Shown: positions 1 through 8,901 of the stretch, piece after piece
Position numbering within the stretch: position 1 is the first letter of the stretch
How the letters are laid out: each line of letters begins with the position of its first letter
NCBI GenBank assembly: GCA_023313575.1
Contig: JAJTTP010000012.1
Coordinates: 930,001 to 994,000, forward strand
Length of the DNA: 64,000 nt
Source of the DNA: Eutypella sp. D-1
Lineage: Eukaryota > Ascomycota > Sordariomycetes > Xylariales > Diatrypaceae
Reading direction: 5' to 3'
Program-made: the position numbers and the translations under genes
Notes under the pieces: generated by a model
Databases searched by the model: none
The model's input: only the letters and a program-made list of their open reading frames with translations
What the model was told of the DNA's origin: nothing

Positions 1-1156
1 GGTTGACGTAATTGGGTGCACCCACCGATTGTTACAAGTATGCGGATTTCTACATAAGCAGTTTACCTCAGAGACTTGAATATCCGTACCATGGACCTGT
101 GTTATATTAAATCGCAATCGCATCCATGGATTGCTTTATATTACACCTTGGATCTCATACTTGTCTATGTTGGCTCTGCTTTTAGCCGAAATGCCGCGGG
201 CAATGGCCCAACCGCATTATGGTAAGTTACCAAGCAATTGTCTACCTACTAGGTAAGTAGGTAGGTACAGGTATGCAGTGAATAACTCCGTACATACATA
301 TGGACATACGTAAGTATGCACCTAATATCAGTAAATATCTGCAACCCAGGCCCCAGGTCCCCTGATCCCTTGATTGAACCTCCCCCTGCCACTTCAAAGT
401 TGGTAAGTGATAAGGAGCCGTTTGAAACGCCGAACGCTGAACGCTGAACGCTGAACACCTTCTAAACCTTCCCGAGATCTACTTAGGTAACCGTAACCTT
501 CAACTCTACGGATTCCGAACTCTATCTACTTACACCTGAACATAATCTGAACATACTCTTTTTCTTCCACCTACTTCATCAGTCGGATGTTGCCATTCAA
601 ACGGTGCCCCATTCAATTGGTTTCCATCGACACATTTCCCTCTACATGAGACTACCTGTTCAATCGTTCAATCTTCATGGACCGGCCCCATCTATCTTTC
701 CCAAGTGTACAGTATCTTACCTACCTTACCTACCTAGGTAGTTAAAAGCTTAGAGAGATCATCATTCTTATCAACTCAACCTCGTATGATTCCAAGGGCC
801 GGCAATCAACCCATCTCGCGCCCGAGTCTCACCGCAACACCGCCGTCCTTATGCGTTGATAAATACACTAATATACTAATGCCTACTCACCTGCGCACGT
901 AATGCGAATGCAAATGAGTCCGGTTGTCTGGCCGCATTTGAATGAATGAAGCCCAGTCATCCAGTCCAGGCCTTGTCGGAGTTCAACAACCTTCATACAT
1001 ACACACAACACCTCGAACCCGCGATAGATATATAGATCGAGTCCCTACCCCACCTACGATTAATCGCACCTGCTTACGACCGACCGGCGGCTATTTCATC
1101 CATCTATCTTACCTGAGCGTTCATTCGAGACTTTAAAAAAAAAACCATTTCTCACG
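1..1156. other. Intergenic region upstream of the 1157 gene
   Basis: I see no gene here. The stretch holds TACC/TAGG-type words (a cluster at about 241-275 and an exact TACCTAGGTA at 731-740), an ACTCCGTAC word at 285-293 and a heptamer tandem (GAACGCT)3 at 432-456. The last part is presumably the promoter and leader of the gene at 1157; an A-run at about 1132-1143 lies just before the start codon. Promoter function is inferred from position only. Confidence 0.6.
432..456. repeat. Heptamer tandem repeat (GAACGCT)3
   Basis: Three perfect head-to-tail copies of GAACGCT followed by a partial GAAC. It is a short minisatellite in intergenic DNA, with no evident function. Confidence 0.85.
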
Positions 1157-2584
1157 ATGGCATTCCTCGAGGACCCCCGTCTCCGCCAGCGCTGGAACCA
1201 GATCTCCCACACCACCGAGACCGTCACCGAGAACGCCGCCGCCGGCATCTGGAGCTTCGGCCACACCTACATCACGCCGTGTCTGGGGTCCGTGGGGTCC
1301 GCGCTCGAGAGCTGCACCGCCGTCTGTCTCGGCGACCGCGAGGAGCGGGCGCGGCGGGCGAGGGAGCGTCAGAGGGCGCGGGGCAGGGCCGAGTACAGTT
1401 TCGACTTCTACGATGACTGGGACGAGGATCTCTACGGCGAGGCGCACGGCGGAAGCGGCAGTGGCAGCGGCGGAGGTGCCGGGGGCGGCGGCGGAATCTG
1501 GGGCGGATGGCGAAGCGAGGACTGGGACCATCTGCTGGCCGGCACGGGCAGGCGGCGGAACACAGCCGGCGAGGTGACGGACCAGCCCATGGGTAGGAAG
1601 CGCGGGATGAGCTACGGCACCAGAGGCGTGCGGAAGACGGCCACCGGCGAGGAGGACCCCACCATCATACCGAGCACCGCGCCCATCGGCTTCCTCGCCC
1701 GTCTGCCCTTCCGGTTCGGGGGCACCCTGAGGTATAAGCCTAGCGCGGCGAATCTGCAGGAGCATCCGGGCGCCACGAGGATAGGGCGCAGAGGCGAGCA
1801 CGAGCCCTTACTGGCAGGAGTCGAAGAGTTCAGTCCCGAGGAAGAAGTACGGACCCCGAATAGAAAGCGGAGTGGGACGAGCGGTAGTGGGGACACGAGC
1901 GACTCGTATCGATCGAGGGGCGACCTGTTTCCGAGCGACGGGGAGGGCGACGAGGATGCGGTTCCTCTGGGCGATGACCTGGGTGTAGTGCTGGACCATA
2001 TGGACGACCGGTCGAGCAGCCGGACAAAGAGCAGCAAGGGAAAGAGGGTAGCGGAGGGCGGTGGGCTCCCCCGCAGTGTATCCAGGACGACGATCGACTC
2101 GGCGCTATCGTCGCGCGGCGGCGCCGCGCGGGGCCAGCACCCCGCCTCGAACCCCCAGAGCCCGGGGAGGATCGCGTCGACGCCGTCGCTCGAGGACCTG
2201 CAGCAGGAGGAGGAGCGGCTAGAGCGGGAGGAGGACGAGGCGGTCGAGAAGAAGCGGCAGGCGGCCGCGAACCTGGCGCTCCGGCGAGGCCTGAGCCGCG
2301 AGAACCTGCAGATAGAATCTGTGCGCGGGGCCAAGACCGAGATGTTCCAGGTCGAGGACGTGCCCGCGCCGATCTCGGCCGTCGTGGACGAGGTCACCGA
2401 CGACGAGGCGCTAAGCGATGACGACGAGGAGGAGCAGGGCCGGGACGGGAACAGGAAAGAATCCGCTACCCGCACGCCGACAAAAGAGCAGCAGCAGCAT
2501 CGCCCGCCACCAGAAACCCCAGCCCCGCCGACGAAACCGCCCGACGAAGGCTTTGTCCCAGCACGGCTTCCCTACTTCCGGTGA
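1157..2584 (+). CDS. Conserved acidic fungal protein of unknown function
   Basis: An uninterrupted 475-codon ORF that starts with ATG in a good context (CACGATGG). The N-terminus (residues 1-95: MAFLEDPRLRQRWNQISHTT, then an Ala-rich stretch, GHTYITPCLGSVGSALESC, a basic RERARRARERQRARGRAE segment and SFDFYDDWDED) and the blocks GRKRGMSYGTRG (146-157), DPTIIPSTAPIGFLARLPF (167-185) and GTSGSGDTSDSYRSRGDLFP (240-259) resemble, from memory, an orphan family widespread in Pezizomycotina and without assigned function. Residues 98-113 are a Gly/Ser spacer. A charged, probably coiled-coil segment lies at about 344-370, followed by a very acidic stretch (411-427). I see no signal peptide, and the cysteine/hydrophobic patch at 38-58 is too polar to be a confident membrane anchor. 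The high GC and strong third-position bias support real coding. Function is unknown. Confidence 0.9.
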   Translation: MAFLEDPRLRQRWNQISHTTETVTENAAAGIWSFGHTYITPCLGSVGSALESCTAVCLGDREERARRARERQRARGRAEYSFDFYDDWDEDLYGEAHGGSGSGSGGGAGGGGGIWGGWRSEDWDHLLAGTGRRRNTAGEVTDQPMGRKRGMSYGTRGVRKTATGEEDPTIIPSTAPIGFLARLPFRFGGTLRYKPSAANLQEHPGATRIGRRGEHEPLLAGVEEFSPEEEVRTPNRKRSGTSGSGDTSDSYRSRGDLFPSDGEGDEDAVPLGDDLGVVLDHMDDRSSSRTKSSKGKRVAEGGGLPRSVSRTTIDSALSSRGGAARGQHPASNPQSPGRIASTPSLEDLQQEEERLEREEDEAVEKKRQAAANLALRRGLSRENLQIESVRGAKTEMFQVEDVPAPISAVVDEVTDDEALSDDDEEEQGRDGNRKESATRTPTKEQQQHRPPPETPAPPTKPPDEGFVPARLPYFR

Positions 2585-4752
2585 CCGCATCTCCGCATAT
2601 TCGCGTGGGGTGTTTTGTTGAGCAGGGAAAAAAAAAGGGACCGGGAAATGAGACATGATGCCCCCGCTAATGACACCTGTGTATTATGTAACGCCTCTTT
2701 TCTTCTTCTTCTTATTCTTCTCTTTTTGGGTATACATTTTTCGGCATGTAAACTTAGCGTTGTCTGTGTATTTTTTGTTTTTTCCCCCCTTCTTTTAGAG
2801 AGAGATCCTTTTTGGTATGGCGGCGAGACACGAAGACGACGATGGGGGGATGCCGAAAGCGGCCAACCGAATTCCCCCGCCCCGCCTTGTCTTGTCTCGG
2901 CGAGTTACTCCGTACAATGCCCCCGAATTTTACTACCGGTGGTTAACCGGGGGTAGTTGGTTCCACCCACTGTTTTCGTCCCAGCGGAATGCATTCCAGA
3001 AGTGAGTGACTTCGCCCGGGTGCGGGCCCGACTCCACCCCATGCACTTTTGCTGAGACTCCTACATGGTCTCATGGTGAGTGTACTGTACTGTGCTTCTT
3101 GCTAAAGAGTAAAGAGCCATCAATCATGTAGACCTTGCATTGAGACATGCATCATTCTCCATACGCCTTACGTAGGATCGCGCGCGCGCCATATCTAGGT
3201 ATATAGACATAGGTATGAATATCGGTATTAGAAAGGCCATTTGGCAGCGTGGGACTTTTCTATTCAATCTAGTAGATCTATCTCAACCAAGACCCCCCCC
3301 CGTTCAGTCCAGCACACGTGCTCTCGGTTTTGGTGGGGGTTCTTTTGACCTTTTAACACGACGCATCGCTAAGGTCAGTAGGTCCCCAACAACCGGCCCA
3401 AGTACGGCGGCCAAGGCGACGATAGCAGAATGCGGCTTCTCGTGAGATCAGGTAACCATAGTAGCACTCGCACTCACTTGAGCAAAAGGGGGTCCAGCGA
3501 AAAGAAAGACAAAAGAAAGGACATACATACATAGGTAAGATAAGACAGGCATCGTGAGTGAATAACACCATCATGTGCAGACAACCAGGAGAGACTGGGG
3601 GGTACACTCGATGAGCACGGCGTGACAACATAAAGCTCCTGCAACCTGTAGTAAGTTCAAAAAGGCCCGTACATCGTAGCCGCAGCGCCCTCGCAAGCGC
3701 CAGCAAAACCCTTACGCTGGGTTCTACTTACATACGATCGGTACGCGGTGTCTCGCGCCGCCGTCCTCCGCCGACGTCGTACAAAAAAGTCCGAATACAA
3801 GCACCGATCCCTTGCCCAGATCAGCCCGGCACATGCAGTAGGGCGCTTGGTGTATGCACAGGCGGTATATGTGTGTAAGTTATGTATGCACGGCTAGCGA
3901 CGACCGAGATGCAGACCCCCCCTTTGAGGCCGAATCACTGGACGATAAGAGCTGGGTGGGCGGCGGGTGATTTGCACGTTCCAGGTAGGAATTAGGCAGG
4001 AGGATAGGCAACGCGCGCGGGTATTCACTTCGCCCTCTGCTTTTCTCGCTGCAGATTGCAGTATCTAAATACTTACCTAGGTAGGCAACCTTGCCCTTGC
4101 GGTTGCGCGGCGCCTGTGCTACTGCCGCCGCTACTGCATCAGCGCACACGGCAATACTCGGTGCCACCAGGGCCGCATGCATCTTATACCGTAACCCTGG
4201 GCGGGTGAAAAAAACAAAAATGCTTGAATGCTTCAAAAGTGGGAACGTCTTGCTTGGAAAAGTCCCCTCCCGTACCGTGTCCCAACCAATCGGGAAAGTG
4301 TTTTGCGATTTTTCTGCACGTCCAGAAATACGTCACTTCGATCACCTATATAAGCTTACTATACAGTACAGGTTGGGTTGAGGGTCATGATATAGGACTA
4401 TAGGTATATGGAATCGACTTGTGGAACGTCAAGAGCCTGATAATGACAGGGTAACTATGTTGTCTTGCTACCTAGGTACCTATCTAAGTACTTAGGTAGG
4501 TAGATTTTTTATACTATCAACTTGAGTATGTGCCTACATAGACAAGTAGTAGTATGTAGAAAACAGGCGTCTGGCTGCAAGTGCTAAGGAGCTCGAATGG
4601 TTCGCTCCCGTGACTTAAACAAGGACCTCGGCGAGTCTATGATAATTGAACACAAGAAGAATAGAGACAGAGAGACAGACAGAAAGCATCAATAAACCCA
4701 TTTCCAAGATTATGATATGACGGGTCCGATCCTCTCCAAAAGAACGAGAAAG
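2585..4752. other. Intergenic region, 3' flank of the 1157 gene and spacer
   Basis: No gene can be supported. The first few hundred bases are T-rich (about 2698-2800) and probably include the 3'UTR. A TACTCCGTA word is at 2906-2914, a CG-repeat at about 3180-3188, and exact TACCTAGGTA palindromes at 4074-4083 and 4469-4478. The ORFs of up to 118 codons on both strands lack a recognisable domain or coding bias. Confidence 0.6.
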
Positions 4753-5249
4753 ACTAGTTATGGGTATTTAAGACCTCGCTTACTCTTGCCCCTAGAAATG
4801 CTACGTTCCTGCCGCCTGAAGCATCTACGAAGCCCTAAATCCTATAAATTCTGCCCTATAGAGTTCTACTATGGTATCAGGCAAAAGTTTTAAGACACTG
4901 TCAAGTATCGATGGGCCAGTGCGCAGCACCACTATCCCTATTTTAGATAGTTCCAAATCCGCGAAGTACCTTAACTAACGCTATAAAAGGTTAGCCTGTT
5001 ATGGTGCCACCGTCGGGCAGGCATAAAAGGGTTCGTAGCCACAACGTATACCAGAATGGGATTAACGTACTGGCCACAGTGGCGCTGGCAGGGGCCCCGG
5101 TCTAGCGTCAATACTTGACAGTGTCTTAAGACTTACCCCTAATACCATAGTAAACCCTTTAGCTCCCGCTGCGATAGGGCCGGCCCCCGCTTGAGGAGTG
5201 GGGCACCCCGGGGTAAGAGAAGCGGGATCTTTGTCTAATAGTACCTAGT
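4753..5249. mobile_element. Fold-back / MITE-like element with long imperfect inverted arms
   Basis: The two halves are imperfect reverse complements. A perfect 19-bp inverted pair, TTAAGACACTGTCAAGTAT, lies at 4890-4908 with its reverse complement at 5111-5129. Next to it, ACTATGGTATCAGG at 4868-4881 pairs with the reverse complement of 5138-5151 (one mismatch). Weaker pairing extends inward (about 4910-4940 with 5085-5110) and outward to a CTAG-containing edge on each side (about 4753 and 5249). It has no coding capacity. Size, absence of an ORF and the arms fit a non-autonomous DNA transposon of the MITE or fold-back kind. I could not identify a target-site duplication, so the exact ends are uncertain. 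Confidence 0.6.
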
Positions 5250-5652
5250 ATCATGAGCTAACCCTAGTTAGGGATTGCCTCGGCAGGCTTTCCCCGGCCC
5301 ACCGCTCTATGTCTGTTCAGGGGCTTGAGCACTCCATGTTATAGATATAGGCTTGGGTAGGATGAGGTGAGGATGGGGAAAGACCCCAAACGATCCGACT
5401 ACTACCTTGGCGAAGGATTGTGCATCGATCAGGTAGATAGAGATATAGATACATACATGATCTATCTCCCCTTAGTTGTGCTACCACACTCCGCGACTGA
5501 ACTCTTTGAAAACTTAATACACAACTAAAAAGGACTGCGCGAAACATTCACTTACCACCAGTGCTTTTTGCGACCTTAAGAGGAGCGAGTGCGTCTAACT
5601 CAGACTTGCCACCCCCAACCAGTATACAGCGGACAGCACACAGGCACAGAAA
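5250..5652. other. 5' flank of the nitronate monooxygenase gene
   Basis: No gene is visible. The segment lies between the fold-back element and the ATG at 5653 and presumably holds the promoter and 5' leader. A short GATAGA/TAGATA-rich stretch at about 5433-5465 is the only obvious sequence feature. No core promoter element could be assigned with confidence. Confidence 0.5.
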
Positions 5653-6774
5653 ATGGTGGCTCCGAAGGGCCCAATCACGACACCCCTAACGGAGCTGTTC
5701 GGCATCCGACACCCGATCATCCTGGCGGGCATGGCGCGGGTGTCGGGTGGCGCACTGGCGGCGGCGGTGACCAACGCGGGCGGCATGGGCGTGATCGGGG
5801 GGTTCATGTATACGCCGCAGCAGCTGCGGGACCACATCGCGGAAATGAAGGCGGCGCTACGGGACCCGGAAAATGCGGTTTTCGGCATCGACCTGGCGTT
5901 ACCCCAGGTCGGCGGCAGCGCCCGCAAGACCAACCACGACTACACGGGCGGGCGGCTCGACGAGCTAATCGACATCACCATCGAGAGCGGGGCGCGGATG
6001 TTTGTCAGCGCTGTGGGCGTGCCGCCCCCGCACGTCATCGATCGCCTCCACGCCGCCGGCATCCTCGTCATGAACATGGTCGGTCACCCCAAACACGCCC
6101 GCAAGGCCCTCGACGCCGGCGTCGACCTCGTATGCGCCCAGGGTGGCGAGGGCGGCGGCCACACCGGCGATATCGCTTCCTCCGTTCTCATCCCCGCCGT
6201 CGCCGACATCGCCCGCCGCTACCGCCCCGCCCTGCTCGCCCGGAAGCTCGGCAGGCCCGACCAGACTGCACTCCTGGTGGCCGCGGGAGGTATCTCGCGC
6301 GGCCGGTCGCTGGCCGCGGCACTGATGCAGGGCGCGACGGGCGTGTGGGTCGGCACGCGGTTCGTGGCGTGCGCTGAGGCCGGGTGTAGCGAGGAGCACA
6401 AGCGCGCCGTCGTGGGATGCGCGCACGAGGCCACCGAGCGCACGCTCGTGCTCACAGGTCGGCCCTGCCGCGTCCTCACCAACGAGTACGTCGCGCGCTG
6501 GCACGGCCAGCCCGAGCGCATCCGCGAGCTCTGCGACAAGGGCGTCGTCCCTATTGAGCACGACTGGGACAATGGCGTCGAGGACGCCGACATGCCCCAT
6601 GTCATGGGCCAGGTCGCCGGAGCCATCGACAGGATCCAAACCGCTGCCGAGATTGTCCAGGAGATGGTCGATGAGGCTGCCGAGACCCTACGCCAGGGTG
6701 CCGGGTACTTGAGCGGGAGCAGCGGTGGTGGTAGGGGTAGCGCCGGTCCCGAGGGCGCCAGGAGCAGGCTATGA
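5653..6774 (+). CDS. Nitronate monooxygenase (2-nitropropane dioxygenase family)
   Basis: A 373-codon intronless ORF from an ATG at 5653. Members of this FMN-dependent TIM-barrel family oxidise alkyl nitronates (for example propionate-3-nitronate) to carbonyl compounds and nitrite, a detoxification role in the cytosol or peroxisome. Visible hallmarks are the N-terminal RHPIILAGMARVSGG (19-33) with the NAGGMGVIGG loop (41-50), the FMN-phosphate/catalytic segment CAQGGEGGGHTGDI (161-174, His170), the AAGGIS loop (210-215) and GATGVWVGTRF (227-237). The length is normal for fungal members. The C-terminal 20 residues are Gly/Ser-rich and probably disordered. I see no signal peptide or clear peroxisomal SKL tail (the protein ends SRL, a PTS1-like variant, so peroxisomal import is possible). 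It has no functional partner next to it. Related flavin enzymes of the enoyl-reductase type cannot be fully excluded. Confidence 0.9.
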   Translation: MVAPKGPITTPLTELFGIRHPIILAGMARVSGGALAAAVTNAGGMGVIGGFMYTPQQLRDHIAEMKAALRDPENAVFGIDLALPQVGGSARKTNHDYTGGRLDELIDITIESGARMFVSAVGVPPPHVIDRLHAAGILVMNMVGHPKHARKALDAGVDLVCAQGGEGGGHTGDIASSVLIPAVADIARRYRPALLARKLGRPDQTALLVAAGGISRGRSLAAALMQGATGVWVGTRFVACAEAGCSEEHKRAVVGCAHEATERTLVLTGRPCRVLTNEYVARWHGQPERIRELCDKGVVPIEHDWDNGVEDADMPHVMGQVAGAIDRIQTAAEIVQEMVDEAAETLRQGAGYLSGSSGGGRGSAGPEGARSRL

Positions 6775-8061
6775 CTTTCAGATACAAGGTCCTATCTACG
6801 TTACGAATGGTGGTACAGCTAGCGGGCGTCTATAGTTCACTTCGATATAGTATCATATGATATGTTAATCAAATGTCTGTAACCCTTCCCCAATACTAAG
6901 TGACCACGTCGTCGTCAGATCATATCCCCCACACCGAGCACCAAAAAATGCCTTGGCGATAAAGCCATCCCCAAATTCTCCCATCGTTCTCTCCAAAGCC
7001 TCCCATCTTCATTTCTCTACCCCTCTCAGCCTCTCTCCCCGCCGCGTAATGTGTGTCGGAGCAATTCGGAGGCTGTTTCTAAACCGCCGATCACTCTCCC
7101 TTCTCGTCCTATCTGGGCGTTGGGCGATAGCCACCTCGGCTATCGACGAGACATCCCCGTTCGTGGGCGCAAATGCATTCGATTACTATGCGCGTATGTG
7201 CATATCTGCAACGCTGCACGGGTAGCCGCAGAAGAGGGGCCGAGTTGGATCGGGAATTTTTCAACACTGCATAGTGAAATCGGGGTCGCTTGCGCGGGAC
7301 GCGTGGAAACGGACTGTGTTTTCAGCGAAATGGCCGTCTCATAGTGAGCCCGACCGGCCTAGGTGCGTTTACCTGAGCTACCCAGCTGCCATGGAAGATC
7401 TCACGATGTGTGTTCGATGGGGAAGCGCCTATTTTTATGGCTGGATCGCGAGTTGGCCGACTAGTAGATTCGCCCAGCGATGCGGCAGGCTGACGCCCGA
7501 GGGCAAATATAATCGCAAATTACAAACGTGGTGTTAGTACTTGTAGAGAGGGCGTGGGGGGCCATGATGCATGCAAAAGGTTGCTTTTGCCCAAGGGGAG
7601 CATGAGGGGTAGACCAAGTCGGACGTGTCCGAGACTGGCTCTCAACCAGTCTAGTTTCATCTTACGCGGGTGCAAAGTTACTCTCACGCTTCTTTATGAT
7701 ACGTTGTCCGGGATACGCAGAGATTGGGCTGAGTGGCTGGCAAATGCCTAAGTAAAATGGCGTTCAGATAATTATGCTCACATATACATTCGCTCGTTCA
7801 TTCGTTTGCTCATATTATGCCTCCATCGAACGATGTCTCGTCCCAAAGTCCCCCCTGGATAAGCCCTACAGTTATACACCATATCGAGTATCCATCCCTT
7901 CTTGGCCCCTCTAACTCTTCACCTGAAGAGGAAGCGATGCGTGGTGGGGGCGGGGCTTCGTGCAACATCGATGCAAGCCACAGATGGCCCACTTGAACCT
8001 TTCTGCTTCTGCGCCGCTAGGGGAAAGGAAAAAAAGTTTTTATGCCTAGTAATCACATCCT
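6775..8061. other. Convergent intergenic spacer
   Basis: It separates the 3' ends of the nitronate monooxygenase gene (+) and the 2EXR gene (-). Several short ORFs (up to 97 codons) overlap each other on the plus strand, with no recognisable domain and no consistent coding bias; I treat them as chance. No RNA gene or repeat was noticed. Confidence 0.55.
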
Positions 8062-8901
8062 TCACCTTCTTTCAGGGCGCTCCTTCAAGAGCGCCGTCGA
8101 AATTGCGGGCTCCCTATCCCACCGTGACGGGAGAACTCGAGTGAGAATGTCCAGCTCTTCGCGAGCAGCCTGTATTCGTTTCTTGATAGGGCTGACCGTG
8201 AATTTTGCGAGAATGCTCTCCAAAGATGCGCAGGTCTCTTGAGGATCCTCAACCCTGGGTCGCCTGTCAACTCCGTCCGCTCTTTGGGAAGAACTGAGGG
8301 CGTCTGTGTGTATGTCTGTCTTGGGGTCGGTGACGTTTTCATGTGTGTCCTCCACTATTTGGTGATGGGGTCCCAATTTTGTGGCCTCTGTCTGGTGTAC
8401 GAAAATGATTTTCTCGAGAGACTTGAAGCCTAAGTTTTGCCAATGCATCACCCGCCAGGCGCCCTCAGGAACTATTGCAAGCCGCCGTACCTTCTGAAGA
8501 TCTTTCGTGGCACCCCATAATGGCGAGCACTCGGGCATGATTTCCGAGTGCCCGAAAAATAATGTGTCGCGGCCGAAGTCGATATAGATCCTCGGCTTTG
8601 AGGGTCCGACTCCCAAGGACAGGTGATAGTGTTGGAGGGCTTCGTGTCGTGCTTCGGCGTTAACATGTAGCAGTGCAGGTATCTCCATCGTGGATCGCCA
8701 TGTGAGTTCCAATCCGTCTTTGTCGTAAGTTCTGTTCAAGGCATCCTCAAGAGACCTGGGCACCCTATTCTGTGGCTTCGTAAAGGGCGATTCGATAATG
8801 ACTGTCCTTGGCCCAGGAATAGCATGTTGCCAGATCTTAATACGTAGCTCTGGAGGAAGATCCCCAAACTTTGGAAAAGTTGGATTGATAGACTCGGCCA
8901 T
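8062..8901 (-). CDS. 2EXR-domain (F-box-like) protein
   Basis: A 279-codon intronless ORF starting at the ATG at 8901 in a good context (GCCATGGCC). Residues 10-35 (FPKFGDLPPELRIKIWQHAI and the following PGPRTVII) match the 2EXR signature, an F-box-like motif found in large, lineage-expanded families of Pezizomycotina proteins. Conserved features of that family follow: a PALLHVNAEARHEAL helix (74-88), IYIDFGRDTLFF (108-119) and a KVRRLAIV strand. The C-terminal 90 residues are polar, with a predicted helix near IKKRIQAAREELDIL. Family members are mostly of unknown function; a role as ubiquitin-ligase adaptor is suggested only by the F-box-like N-terminus. The gene sits at the edge of a 10-kb gene-poor stretch, a common setting for this family. 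Confidence 0.85.
   Translation of the reverse strand: MAESINPTFPKFGDLPPELRIKIWQHAIPGPRTVIIESPFTKPQNRVPRSLEDALNRTYDKDGLELTWRSTMEIPALLHVNAEARHEALQHYHLSLGVGPSKPRIYIDFGRDTLFFGHSEIMPECSPLWGATKDLQKVRRLAIVPEGAWRVMHWQNLGFKSLEKIIFVHQTEATKLGPHHQIVEDTHENVTDPKTDIHTDALSSSQRADGVDRRPRVEDPQETCASLESILAKFTVSPIKKRIQAAREELDILTRVLPSRWDREPAISTALLKERPERR

Noticed and set aside
1612..2475. A 287-codon minus-strand frame opposite the 1157 gene
   Set aside because: Its composition (Ser/Arg/Pro-rich, no domain) is that of the antisense of a GC-rich acidic gene. The plus-strand frame is the conserved one.
5589..6639. Long overlapping frames on both strands of the nitronate monooxygenase gene
   Set aside because: They are Arg/Pro/Ala-rich shadows of a high-GC gene. 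Only the 5653-6774 frame has family motifs.
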